64,000 nucleotides of DNA from Anthopleura xanthogrammica (lineage: Eukaryota; Cnidaria; Anthozoa; Actiniaria; Actiniidae), in assembly GCA_964019055.1 (NCBI GenBank), contig OZ025216.1, positions 11,239,914 through 11,303,913 of the forward strand, read 5' to 3'. Positions 45,401 through 57,629 of this stretch are shown in pieces (the first letter of the stretch is position 1; each line of letters opens with the position of its first letter). The notes under the pieces are model-generated. The model saw only the letters and a list, made by a program, of their open reading frames with translations, was not told the DNA's origin and searched no databases. The translations under genes and the position numbers were made by a program.

Positions 45401-45481
45401 TCTCCTTCTCCTTCTCCTTCTCCTTCTCCTTCTCCTTCTCCTTCTCCTTCTCCTTCTCCTTCTCCTTCTCCTTCTCCTTCT
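45401..45481. repeat. (CTCCTT)n hexanucleotide repeat
   Basis: About 13 near-perfect hexamers; produces a poly-Leu frame that is not a gene. Confidence 0.95.
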
Positions 45482-48400
45482 AATTCTTTCCTAATACCTA
45501 ATTTTGCTATATTCTACTACTACATTTCTTGTTTCTTCGGTTTCACTTTTTTTCAACTTTAAAACTGATAAAATTGATGTTTTGCCATTTCGCTGTGAAC
45601 CATCGATGAAAAACATGCAAGTGTTCATGCTTATTTCAGCATTCTTTCGGTACACTTAATTGGCTTCCCACACATGGCTTTTTGTTGAAATCAGTAATAA
45701 TATACTGTTAAAGCTAACTCGAATAACATGTATCAAAACTAAGTCGCTATTACATCCATATACATTCAAACAAACAAACTGACGGCTTCTCATGTAGGAT
45801 ATACGAAAAAGTACTAAAAATAGCACGAATTCTTTGGCGACACTTAAATGGTTGCCCTACATTCAACACTGCATGCTATTATATTTATAGAAACTTTGGC
45901 GAACTCAGTCGATTGAAGAACCTAGAAAAACTATTAAAAGAACAGAGGGTCCAAGAAAGAACTCGTTCCCTGCTGTATAGAATGTAAATCATTTTTAGCG
46001 TTTTTAAATTTTTTTTTTAATGAGCCAATTTAATTTCAAAAGTTTCTAAAACAGCCAAATGCTGAATTCCAATCTTCTCGGTAAGTTTGACTTCAAGCAT
46101 TCAGAAGTTGTTTTAGGGTTCAATAATTGTCTTTTTTTTACCAATTACTGGACTGTTTTCTTCAGTCGGCTTCAAGGCTTGTGTTTTCAACTGAAAATCA
46201 TTTTAATGACTCTTTTTGAACGTTTTTTTTTCGACTCCGTGGTTTACCGAAGTGTAAACAAACTAGTTGGCTTGGTGTAATAATGTTTAAATCGTAGATT
46301 GAATGAAGTAATTAGGTAGTTAATATCGACAAAAACCAGCAGCAGGTCATTCCAATACACTTGTCTCAGTCAGGGTCCAAGTGGTAATTAAAATCTGATT
46401 CAAATCAGTGCTAAAGAATCTGGGACCACACATCGGGATGAGAATGAGCTGAATTCCGATTGAAGTGTGGAAAACTAAATGTAATTGGAACCGCAAGTTT
46501 CACAACACGATTTTCTTTCTTCTTTCTTTCTTCTCTTTTTCAACCTTTTTTTCTATTTTCTCGTTCTTTTTCTTTCTTCATTTCTTTTTACTTTCTTAAT
46601 TCTCTCTTTCTCATTCTTTCATATCGAATCCTTCAGAGCTTTACCGAAAGGTTTTCGTGACTATCCGGAGGCTACTAATACCTTTCGCATATTCTTTTGG
46701 TCCCAGAAATGCAGCATGCAAGATACCCAAGTAAAGTTTTGCAAATATTGCCCCAAGAAAGTATTGCTTTCCTAAACTGAACCTCTGCCAAATAAGATTC
46801 AAAGCCTTTTTATTTTTTTGGGGGAGAAAATCTATTTCATAATCAGTTTTGTGAACAAACTAGCGAAAGAACATTTAATTGGCTTCATTCCTTCTGGCAC
46901 GCAGACGGCGTCAGTTAAAATCAATGATAAAAATTTTGGCTAAGTACACCAAACTCGAGAAACATAAGGAATGAAAATTATATTCAAAACACTTTGAAAC
47001 ACGAACTTTTCCAATCTTGCTTTTTTTTGCCTTGCGGTAATAATAATAATGATGATATAAGAAGAAGAAGAAAATTAAATTCTCTTTCAAGGCCGAGGAA
47101 ACTGAACTGACTATTTTTTAACGGTTCAAAATTCAGATTTCAAAATCCTTAGTTCAATTTTTAGTTCATTTACATTATTTTCAAAGTGTTTTTTATCCTG
47201 CTTAAAACATATTACAACTGAACAAATAGGTTCAGCTTGGTTAGGATTTTTCTTGAATTTTTGCATTTTTTCTTGAATTTTTGAGCCGCCAATTTAGAGT
47301 AACCCTCGCCAGTAAATATCACTAATTAGTTTTACTTGAAAAACAGTTATATGAGTTTGTTTTCCTTGTTTTGGTTCAAGAAAGACAAACAACTTTTATT
47401 ATTACTACTATAATAAAAACAAAACAATTCGTACAATAATTTCTTTTATAACTGACTGTACATTTACTTCGAATTTATTCATTCATATTTTATATATATA
47501 TATATAATATATACAGGAAATATTTCTCTTAATCTATTTATTCGTAGTCGAACTCTAAAACTGAGTTTGAATAAGTCTTCATGCTTGAATACTCAGCTCT
47601 ACTCGCTATTAGAACTGTTTTTTCTCTATATTTATTTATCTACTAATGGAGCTCAAAGCAGCCAAATGAGCCAAAGCTGTCATTGAGCTGATCCAAGTTA
47701 ATTAAGACTTTCAAGAATGACAAAACTAAGACCAACACGGATTTATGACTTATTGTGGTGCATAGAAAAATTGATGAAACCTTTTAAGCGCTTAACATCT
47801 AGAGACTGAGCCGAAGAAAGCAGCTTGAAGAGATCACTCGAGAAAATAGCTCTTACAGATATTTTATGACTTACTAATGGTTCTCTGCGAACCCATTAGA
47901 TAAGTTATTACGTCTCAGATATGATTTGATAACTTCCTAGTTGAACAATACCGAACGATTTAGGAGTTTTAGGGGGGGCATTGGTGTGTGAGTCAGTCAA
48001 TTTACCTCATCGTAAATCAAACTCAAGTGGGCATAGGATCATGATTCGACTTTCTTTCAATATCGAACATCAGCTAATCTTGAGTTTACGTGCTGCGAGG
48101 GAAAATTGTCGAGACTATTCTAGTGTCAAAAGGAAGTTTTTTGAACGTTAAAAACTACGAATTTTGCCTGGAATTTTATCCCAGGATCCCAAAGAAATGC
48201 TCCTTTTTAAATAATAGTTTGTAGATTCTCCTTACTAAGATGGTAGTTGATAGGATTAGCCTGAATTGAGCCATATGTGTAGCGTTTGAGTAAACTCGGT
48301 CCCCCTAAAGCTGACTTCCTACCAACCACATTTCAAGCCATCAGTACTTCTAGTATTATCATCTCAGCAATCTATCTATCTCTGCCATAACAACTATATC

Positions 48401-48775
48401 ATATTTTATGCAGCATTATGACCAAACATTATATCCTCTTAATCTCTTCATATAATCTTAGAACCAGACACAACGCTGTTCCATTCTATTCACATAAGCA
48501 CTTAACATATTATATATTTAATCTTGAATTTGTTTTGTGTCTTTGAAATTTTTTGCTATGGATTAAAAAATATAGCATGTGTCTGTGATTGATCCTAAAC
48601 TTAAACATGCTATTGGTGCCAGTATTGAAGCAGCACGACTTGATGCAAAAGATATAAGAAGTGACTAGAAGTGGATGACGAATCCTCTAGATTCTAGGAC
48701 ACTTCCGTTCAGTGTTGGTGGCGTGAGGAATAGAATGGCCATCATTCACTTTTAGAATAAATCTGTGTCCTTTTA

Positions 48776-51700
48776 TCAGCATACCTAAAAGGCAACAAAT
48801 ATAATACATTAGTAAGATCAAAGAAATACCTAATGGTATCTGAAACACTTAAATTCATCCAAGTAACATAGTAAATAAGACCCGCTAAAAGGGATTTGGC
48901 CGCGCTTTCAAAAATAAGACCCACTTAAAATCTTTATATAGCTGCTTACTCAGAAAGAAAGCAAATCCATTTAGACCCAAATGGAATAGTTTTTAGCCGT
49001 TAGGAAGGAAATAAAACACCTCTTAACGTTATTAAATTGGAAAGAAATATTTCCAGGAAAATTAGTCCTAATTAAAACACTATAATGATTGACCAATGGA
49101 CATTGGAACTGTCGGTAAAGTTAGCCAAAAAGAAAACGGAAAACAGATCGAAGCCTATTGTGAATTAATTCTTTTTTCTGCGAAGGGTTTGTTAAGATCG
49201 AATGGCGACAAGTCGGTTGAAGTAGTTTGTCCAGGAATTTTTGTGTATTCAGCTTGTTGTAAGAAGGTCTTTTCGCATGGAGTGCTTCAGAAATTTTCTC
49301 AAAGTTGTGAAAATAAATTACGACGAAAGTCTATTTTAGAGTTCAAACCTACTAAAGCTTTACACGTAGAAAAAGCCACTGAACATAATGTATTCAGTTT
49401 CGTGTCCTTCCCATTCTTAGTTTTTCTAGTCGAATTTATACTAGAACTAATAGTCACGGAACTTCACAAGATGATAGTCTTCAAGTTTTACTCGTTATTC
49501 TATATTTAGATCTTGATACTTTTAGATTGGTTGATGATAGAAGGGGACTATGAATATTAAGGTGGACGGTAAGTAGTGGGATTGGTAGGTAGGTACGGGT
49601 GGTTAGGTGGGTTGGTTGGTTGGTGGGTTGGTTGGATGGTTGGTTAGGTATGTATGTAGGTAGGTAGGTTGGTAGGTTGGTTGGTGGGTAGGTTGGGTGG
49701 TAGGTATGTATGTATGTAGGTAGGTAGGTTGGTTGGTAGGTTGGTTGGTAGGTTGGTTGGTTGGTTGGTTGGTTGGTTGGTGGTTGGTTGGTTGGTTGGT
49801 GGTTGGTTGGTGGTTGGTTGGTTGGTTAGTAGGTAGGTATGTATGTAGGTAGGTAGGTTGGTTGGTAGGTTGGTTGTTAGATAGGTAGGAAGATAGGAAG
49901 GTTGGAAGGGAGGTTGTTTGGTAGGTAAGTAGGGCAGGTAGTTAGCCGGGTTGGTTGGTTGGTAGGTAGGTAGGTAGATAGGTGAGGTAGATGGGTGGGT
50001 GAGGTAGTTGGGTAGGGCAGGTAGGTAGCCGGGTTGGTTGGTTAGTAGGTAGGTAGGTAGATAGGTGAGGTAGGTGGGTGGGTGAGATAGGCGGGTAGGT
50101 AAGTATGGTGGGTAGGTAGCTAGGGGTAGGTGGTTAGGTGGGTAGGTGGTTAGGTAGGTAGGTAGTCTTGGTAGGTATATTGGAAGGTGGGTAGGTAAAT
50201 AGCTAAGCAGTTGGGAGGGTACATGTTTGATAATCTTCATCGTTGGTTAGTAAGCTAGTTTGCGCTTGAAAAAAATATTATTTTAGTTGGTCAAGTCGGT
50301 AAGGTTTGCCTAGTAAGGAAAATATATTCATTGATTCAACCATTCTATTTAAAGCTAGCTTCATTGATTAAGTAGTAAAAAAAAAAACAGAAATAAAAGT
50401 TACTAGTAATTCTTTCCAAGGAAAGCTTTATCGAGAGTAAAGTCTTATAACACGTGAGCATTGAAGCGAACGAAATATAATGAAGAAATATAATAATAGA
50501 AATATAACATAAACGCGTGTAGATTATAACCTTTTCTCTGTCGAGACACATCAATTAACCCCCCAAAAAGCAAGATTTATCGATTCATACAATATAATAA
50601 ATTACAACTGTTTTACTAGAGAGCCTCTTAATTGTTCCCAAAATAATTACTCATCGTTAATAGAATTGAGTGCGATTAAAAGTTCAAAAAATACCCGTTC
50701 ATTTCATCAACCATGAATTACAAGAACAGGAAAAAATAATATAATTCTAAAAGTGGATCAAGAAATGAAACAAAGGGGAAAAAGAAATGCTCTATTGTTG
50801 GGATTAAAGCAAACTTCAATCAAGCGGAACACGGTCGAGAGCGTTAATGATGTTTTATTACCACCAATGTCTTCCGCAATGATCCGTTCCTTGGGTAAAC
50901 TTTACTCCTGAATAATTGGCTGACAACTTTGCTTATTGTCTCTTTATGCAGCAAATAATCTTCTCTTATTGCTCTTAATGTATTCCCAATATGAACGAAT
51001 AACGCGTTAGTATTTTGAAGTCGACAAATTCTTCTAAATTACTTCCTCCGTGTTGAATGACACTCGGGCGCTCGAAGACTAGAGATATTAGCTGAAAGTG
51101 GTTCGTAATTAAGGAAAACCGCACACGATATCTTATAATAAATCTTTCAAATTCATTAGTGCTTGGGTCAATTTGGCCAAAAACGGATTAGATTTGAAGC
51201 GAAATTGCAAACTGCATTAATTGGGCTTCACAACAAGTTGTTTTAAAATCAATTATCAATTCGTTTTTCATTCTCTCCTACCACCCGTTTGCCTAGAAAC
51301 TTTCTTTAATCATATCTTCTTGAAGGACAGGTATCAACAGAATAATCACTGTTCGTGTAAACGACTTTGTAACGATGAAAAGTTATGAACTATAGTTCTT
51401 GTTTACAGTGGTTGTTTTTTGAAAGCCTTGTGACACAATATAAAAACCAAGCGGTACAGCCCACGAAACAAAGCACCCATCTAAACCCTCCAAGCAAGAA
51501 CAAAAAACGTGTCATTGTTGACGACTGGATATTGGTTTAGGCCGAAGGCGCTTGATATTAAATCCAAATAAGCTTGATGCTTTTTCATGAATTATGAAAT
51601 GGTGGTTTTGACAAGTGATAGAAAATTTGAGGGGCAACCTGAAGATCTGTGACGTACCGTTTGCTTGGCCGCGTGAAGTTGTTTGAGAAGGTTGGGATCG

Positions 51701-53392
51701 TCATTCTCACAGAAGAGTCTTCCATTCACAACGTGGAATCTGTCGCCAGACACGAGTTGGTTATGACATGTTGTGCAAGTAAAACAATGTAGATGGTATA
51801 CTTTTCCTAGAACTTTCATGACCAATTCTGTAGCTGGTATAAGCTTGGCGCAGACCGCGCATGCTCCACTCGTACCATACAATCTAAACCAAAGCAAAAA
51901 AAATCGTGCTATTAAAAATGAAATTTGATCCACCAAAGCCTATCCGATAACCCTAGCTTTAATATGTTCTAAGTAATTAAAGATAAAAGCACAAAAAAGC
52001 TAATATTTGAAATAGCTTTAAATTGTTTTTCACACAATCACTCAAAGTGTCAGATTCAATTCACTAGCGATGTTAAACAGCGCAAACTCAACGAGCCAGA
52101 TATTAAAAACTACCTTGATTAAAAAAAGCAAAAAAATGTAATCAAACGTCAAACGATCGAGGCCAATTGGCGCTCCGACCAATTTAAACTCAGAATCCAA
52201 TTTACCATCGCTGTCTTTTCAAGTTATTTCAAGATGCCAAAAAAACACCAGAAAAAAATTTTTTTTCGCGGGACGCCAATTACTCTGTTTACTATGAGAG
52301 AATTTTTTTCAGTTTTGTCATTGTGGTTAAGACTCATTCCTACAGCACACTTCTAGCTTTTCCTCTTTTTAATTTAATTTCTTGGCGTAGTTCTTCCGAT
52401 AATAAAAGGGCTTACAGGACGCTTCTTTTGATTGACCTTCGAATGATATTAAAAGTTTTCACGCTAATATATTGACTGCAGAGCGACATGTGGATCCTGG
52501 AAAGACCTTGTGTTGACATTTGAGCGTTAATTTTGCTGCTCTCGCGAGATCAGTTGAAAATGAATATTGAAAGAAATATGTGAAAGAAATCGCTAGCAAA
52601 ATAGATGAATTTTTTTTTTAGGAAATTCTTAAAATGGGATAGTATCAGTTATTTATGAATTTTTATGTTTAGTAAAGGATGTGAGAGAAAGTGGTTGGAT
52701 TCAGAGGGTTTACTGTTACTGTAAACTGCTAATTATAGTGTATTCTACGTGTCAGAACTTCAAAATAAACGGTAAAAATCCAACATACCTTACGTAGTCT
52801 GTCTTACAAAGAATCATTCCTCCTTTAGCGTAGCAAGACGTCCCGATTTCGCCCAACCGGGCCTCACAACACGAACATTTCAAGCAGTTCACATGCCAAT
52901 ATTGATCCAAAGCCAAAAGTAAAAATCGGTCGATGATTTTATCGCCGCATCCAGCGCATATTCTCATATTTGTCGCTTGCCCTCGACCTGTAAACAGACA
53001 GAAACAAAAGATAAGTAAAGCTCACGATAGAAGAAAGAACATTTTCATTGAAAGCTAAGATTTTGGGGTTTTACTCAACGGTATTGAGCCAGTTGAGCCA
53101 AAACATGTGTGACAAATAAGCATGCTTCGGTGTTCGAAAATGATTCCAAATTCGAGAGAGAATTCGAAGTGGTAGGCTAGTTTATGTTTCATATTTGTAA
53201 AGATTTCACGGTCAAATTGCTATTGCAGATACACAACAGTTCGTGAAAACATAAGTGGTTTCTTTTGAGAGTTCACAGACGAAGAAAACTGAGTAAAATA
53301 TGTTCAATTTAAGCGAGCATAGAAGCAGAAAATTCATTGTAACTTGAGTGTTGCTGCAGCTACTTACTCGTATTAGTGATTTGTTCGTCCAT
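48776..53392 (-). CDS. LMO4: LIM domain only 4
   Basis: Four coding exons in phase: 53392-53368, 52987-52789, 51883-51658, 48784-48776; 152 aa (human 165). Two tandem LIM domains have every zinc ligand: C19, C22, H40, C43, C46, C49, C69, D72 and C83, C86, H105, C108, C111, C114, C133, D136. Blocks such as CAGCGDKIIDRFLL, GTSCYAKGGMILC, IPATELVMKVLGKVYHL and GDRFHVVNGRLFCE are LMO4-like rather than LMO1-3. LMO4 has no DNA-binding domain; it is a nuclear adaptor that binds LDB/CLIM cofactors and transcription factors. The last exon contributes only Val-Cys and the stop, after a good acceptor (TTGCCTTTTAG), matching the VC terminus of vertebrate LMO4. An in-frame TGA precedes the ATG. An alternative without the last splice would add 21 unrelated residues. 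Confidence 0.94.
49096..49509 (+). other. Unassigned 137-codon open frame in LMO4 intron 3
   Basis: A plus-strand frame starting MDIGTVGKVSQKENGKQIEA with a hydrophobic C-terminal stretch. No domain, promoter or splice support; antisense to the LMO4 intron. Probably chance, listed because it is the longest non-repetitive frame in this part. Confidence 0.12.
49560..50225. repeat. (GGTT/GGTA)n minisatellite in LMO4 intron 3
   Basis: GGTTGGTTGGTAGGTAGGT-type tetramers for about 660 bp, with longer-period variants from 49.92 kb (GGGCAGGTAGTTAGCCGGGT repeated about 95 bp apart). The minus-strand Pro-Thr-Tyr-Leu frame is an artefact. G-rich strand could form quadruplexes. Confidence 0.9.
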
Positions 53393-53402
53393 TCTTAGTC
53401 AT
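53373..53402 (-). other. Overlapping upstream ORF in LMO4 leader
   Basis: ATG at 53402 opens a 9-codon frame that overlaps the LMO4 start (53392) and stops at TAA 53375-53373. It would reduce initiation at the main ATG. Confidence 0.45.
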
Positions 53403-53466
53403 ACGCTTGAGGAAGTTTGAGAGAGTAGTTAGTTTCCCGATCACCGCTGTTGGCCGGTGCTCAGAC
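53393..53466 (-). other. LMO4: LMO4 5' UTR segment starting at a splice acceptor
   Basis: TTTGGATTCTCAG|GTCTGAGCACC on the minus strand marks a probable acceptor with first exon base 53466, implying at least one upstream non-coding exon. Confidence 0.5.
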
Positions 53467-55489
53467 CTGAGAATCCAAACAGTGTATAAATTAGCCCGCT
53501 CTCACCATTCGCTAAAACAACTCGGCCAACAGTGTGTTTTATTGAAAACATTTGACAGGGGGATATAGTTTAATCAATCCCACATCAAATCAACTGCAAA
53601 CCCTAAATGAGCAGAGAGCAATAATGTGTCAACGTCCAAAGTGATGTTACAATTGCTCTTCAACAAATACGGCCGGTGATTGGTCACTCACTTGTAATCA
53701 CTTTGTCGTTAAATCATTTTTTCGCCTTGTCGTATCATCGAATTCAATTACAGCGCCAGATAGACACTTTCTCGAAACTCTTAATTAAATCACATGACTT
53801 TCGGCAATATGATTGCTTGTAGCCCCTTATGTTATTCACCGCCGCGAAAAGGCACCTTCCAATCAAATATTCCATTCTCTAAGGGCTATTGATTTATCCA
53901 TCGCTGCGAGGTAAATCAGTAGGGGATGTGAGGTATTAGACAATACCTCAATACTATGGCCTTTGACTGTCCAGGCTGGATATCGCGAGCACAACACATA
54001 TTTTAATATTCATCTTATACGCTACACATATACCAATGTCTACGAATATATGCGGCCAGAGTAATATCTTTTGTCGTTTCATCGAATTTGATTGAACTCT
54101 GAATTGCCTCGAGGTTTTTTCGAGGGTTGTGATTGGACGAATGTGAAATGCAATTAGCACCAATGTTAAAAATGCCCTATAACATCTGCCTGGGCAGACT
54201 AGATTAAACAACTTACCAACTCTCAATCACGAGGAACATCTCATAGCTACAATGTATATATACAAGGCGAGTTAAGTCAATAATATCGCCCGAGGTCTCG
54301 TATGTCATTCATTACTCTTGGACTTATCATGCCTCGACTAATTAGAAAATTAATTGCAATGTTTGGTCATTTTCCTTAAGAACTCATTACCCTGAGTTTA
54401 ATTAATTTCAAAAAATGCAAACATGGCACGCATGCGTACAGCGCCAGCACTAACGCAATTCTCACTTCCAGTGGGCTTTAAAAATGTCCGAAAATGGGTG
54501 CTGACTTAGAACTTGTGACTAGAGAAACGTCTGAAAGGGGTAGAGATTTCTGATAAATTGGAGACGAATGAGTTGAAATTTCATCCCAATTCAGGATTGT
54601 TCTATGGAAAACCCATTAAAATTGCGCAGCGGGTGAAGCACAAATACATCGAACACAGACAGCCCCGAATCCTCAGGGTTCCATACAAGAGGTTATTTAT
54701 TCCAAGGAATGCCTTTGCGGGTTTCGTTAGCTTAATTAAGTAGCCTTGCCAGTGAATGAAAACAGCTCGCCACACGACAACTTAATAGAAAGTGATTAGT
54801 TTTCCAAGCCTTCGAAACCGGCTTTTACTTAATCAACCCTCGTGGTATGTCTTCATACGATAATACTTTGAAAAATTGGCGCGTGTATCGTTTTCATATT
54901 ACTTCAGAGAAAACATTCAAGGTTACTTTACGTGTTTTTATCTTGTTAAAACCAAAGACTTTGGGCGCCATACGCCTGAGTTCATCATCTTAAGCATTAC
55001 GATTAAACCTTAAACCGCTCAATAATTCCGCATTGATTTCCAAGGGAGAGCTTTACAACTGAGGCTTCTCTCACGACGGGTCCTGGTTCGGGTTGGTTGT
55101 TACTGAGAATGAAATACAATAAGTGATCAAGGTGTTTTGACAAAACAAAATAGAATAAACAGCTCGCAGGTTGCTTTCAATTTTGTTTGGCTCCATCGAT
55201 TTGTTATTTGGCCACTGGTTCAGTTATTATGAATAGGATCTGACAAAAGAGTTAATAAGCAAAAAACAATTCAAGAAATTGATCTAGACTCCCACGAGGC
55301 TGAGATTTAATTAAATTTACACAGGACAAAACCATGGATGACCGAGACATTGAAATGGCTTTTTTCGCATACTTATTCAGTTTTTCCTCTCCATAAGAAG
55401 TAATATCTATCATATATTTGAAAAATTTCCCGAAATTAAACATATAAAGTTATTGAAACTTCTGCGAAAGGTAATAAATCCAATAGCGT
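53467..55489. other. Upstream LMO4 region, no gene seen
   Basis: AT-rich with short TTAATTAA-type palindromes and many ATTA cores; open frames here (up to 90 codons) have no domain or splice support. Possible LMO4 5' intron and enhancer territory. Confidence 0.45.
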
Positions 55490-56370
55490 AAATTTCATAA
55501 CACTTCAATGGCTTTGTTAATAAAATTTTGTAAAATAAATCAACATACCAACGTGCCTATGGCGTGAATGTCAGAACACTTAAATGGCTTTGTTAATAAA
55601 AATTTGTAAAATAAATCAACATACCAACGTGCCTATGGCGTGAATGTCAGAGCACTTAAATGGCTTTGTTAATAAAATTTGTACAAAAACAATATAACAT
55701 CGTGCCTATGAGTTTGAATACCAAAACACTCAAATGGCTTGCTTTATAGAAATAAATTAAAATACCAAAGTGTTTGGTACGTCAGAACACTTAAATGGCT
55801 TTGTTAATAGGGTTAATAATTTGTAAAAATAAATCAACATATCAACTTCCTTCGTGACAATGCAGAGCACTAAAATGGCTTGACGTTAAAGTTAATGCTT
55901 TCTGAAATGAATTAACATGTCGTGCCTAGATCGTGAATTTTAGAACATTCGAAATAATTCCGCGATACAATTCTTTTACTTTAGAAATATATACCAACGA
56001 GCTTGGTGTGACTGTCATAACACTTAATTGGCTTTGTTAATAGAGTTAATAATTATAATCTGAAAAATAAATCAACATACCTTCGTGCTTTGTATGAATG
56101 TCAGAACACTGAAATGGCTTTACAAAACAATTATTACTTTGTGAGAATAAACCAACGAGCTTAGTGTGAATATCAGACAGTTTGTACAAAATCAATTAAC
56201 ATGCCAGCGTGCTTACATCGTGGACGTCATAGGCACTGAAATGGCTTTATGGTCAAGTAAATTAAAATACCAATGTGCCTACCGTGAATGTCAGAACACT
56301 GAAATGGCTTCTCAGTACTTTAACATACCATCGTGACTATGGCGTAAACTAAAGAAACACTGAAATGGGT
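55490..56370. repeat. Degenerate tandem array, ~70-110-bp unit
   Basis: About eleven diverged units sharing CAGAACACTTAAATGGCTTT, GTTAATA, AAATAAATCAACATACC and CGTGCCTATGGCGTGAATGT. The first units (about 55500, 55570 and 55650) are nearly identical; later ones decay and vary in length. Confidence 0.85.
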
Positions 56371-56630
56371 TCTTATTAGTCGTAATAGTAGTAGTATGTG
56401 TGCAACTTAGTTAAGTTATAGGCTAACGCTAAAAGGAATGTGTATCAGAAAAAAAAGATAAAAAGGTGATTAACGGTTGTCCTTCAAATAAAAATATATC
56501 CTAATATCGAGTCCATCAAACGCTATTTTTAAGAGCTATGTTATTTTTAGAATCGGCTGAGCTAATCAGAGGAGTCTGACCTCGAGGGTAACCATGGTTA
56601 CTCGTGGTCGAGATTTAGTCTTCTTGGTAG

Positions 56631-56750
56631 ATGGCGGACAAAGCGAGTAGTAGAAATTGTTTTAAAGAATATGTCGAAAGTTTTGATTTCAGCGGAGATT
56701 CGTGGGAAAGTGAAAGTGATGAGAAACTAGAATCCGTTAAAAAAACTTGA
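56631..56750 (+). pseudogene. Possible broken coding fragment starting ATGGCGGAC
   Basis: ATGGCGGAC opens a 39-codon acidic frame (MADKASSRNCFKEYVESF, then SWESESDEKLESVKK) ending at TGA right after an A7 run. Reading continues openly for at least 15 more codons in another frame just past that run, as if one base had been gained. It could be a first exon or a decayed mobile-element ORF; function unknown. Confidence 0.25.
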
Positions 56751-56814
56751 GAAAATTGGATATCACAGGAGGAAGCCGTCATGCTGCCCTCTGAAAACTT
56801 CTACTGTAAAATTA

Positions 56815-57610
56815 TCTATCTGTCTGTCTATGTCATCTCAAAGTGTCTGTCTGTCCATTACACCTCTTAGTATCTGTCTGTCCATGTCATTTCAAAGTGT
56901 CTGTCCATGTCATCTCAAAGTGTCTGTTTGTCCACGTCATCTCTTATTAGTTTCTGCCTTTCTGTATACGTCACTGCCTCATTGTCTACGTATCTGTCTG
57001 TCTGTATTCCATGGTTTCCATCTGTCTGTCTGTCCACGTCTTCAAAACTAACCGTTTTGTTTTTCCGTCCCTTCCCAAAGTGTGTGCGTGCGTCTGTCTT
57101 ACTATCTGTCTGTCTGTCCACGTCTTCTAAACTAACCGTTTTGTTTTTCCGTCCCTTCCCAAAGTGTGTGCGTGCGTCTGTCTTTCTATCTGTCTGTCTG
57201 TCCACGTCTTCTAAACTAACCGTTTTGTTTTTCCGTCCCTTCCCAAAGTGTGTGCGTGCGTCTGTCTTACTATCTGTCTGTCTGTCCACGTCTTCAAAAC
57301 TACTCGTTTTGTTTTTTCCTTCCCTTCCCAAAGTGTGTGCGTCGTGTGTCTTACTATCTGTCTGTCTGTCCACGTCTTCTAAACTAACCGTTTTGTTTTT
57401 CCGTCCCTTCCCAAAGTGTGTGCGTGCGTCTGTCTTTCTATCTGTCTGTCTGTCCACGTCTTCTAAACTAACCGTTTTGTTTTTCCGTCCCTTCCCAAAG
57501 TGTGTGCGTGCGTCTGTCTTACTATCTGTCTGTCTGTCCACGTCTTCTAAACTAACCGTTTTGTTTTTCCGTCCCTTCCCAAAGTGTGTGCGTCGTGTGT
57601 CTTCCTGTCT
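56815..57610. repeat. 84-bp minisatellite, open on both strands
   Basis: From about 57032 the anchor GTCCACGTCTTC recurs at 57032, 57116, 57200, 57284, 57368, 57452 and 57536, exactly 84 bp apart (28 codons). GTCTGTCTGT runs precede each anchor. Irregular related units fill 56815-57030. Because 84 is divisible by 3 the array is open for over 200 codons on plus and minus, but the peptides look like low-complexity artefacts. Confidence 0.93.
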
Positions 57611-57629
57611 ATCTGTTTATAATTCCTAG

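Larger units (their letters stand above)
40302..48500. other. Large AT-rich intergenic region, no gene seen
   Basis: About 8.2 kb between the death-fold/ankyrin gene and the LMO4 3' end without a supported exon. It holds simple repeats (44391-44438 and 45401-45481) and a triple CCCGTATCCCGAAAT-like motif at about 42600-42700. Homeobox-type TAAT/ATTA motifs are frequent but base composition alone explains many of them. Confidence 0.6.

Noticed and set aside
47480..47515. TATA-box cluster
   Set aside because: A short (TA)n run in AT-rich DNA with no adjacent gene start.
49644..50240. 198-codon Pro/Thr/Tyr-rich minus frame
   Set aside because: Translation of the GGTT/GGTA minisatellite in LMO4 intron 3.
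51592..51657. Alternative LMO4 C-terminus of 21 residues without the last splice
   Set aside because: It reads through a good GTACGT donor, and the spliced end gives the Val-Cys terminus known from LMO4.
56907..57629. 240-codon plus frame as a repeat protein gene
   Set aside because: Explained by the 84-bp tandem repeat, also open on the opposite strand; kept as a finding but not as a gene.
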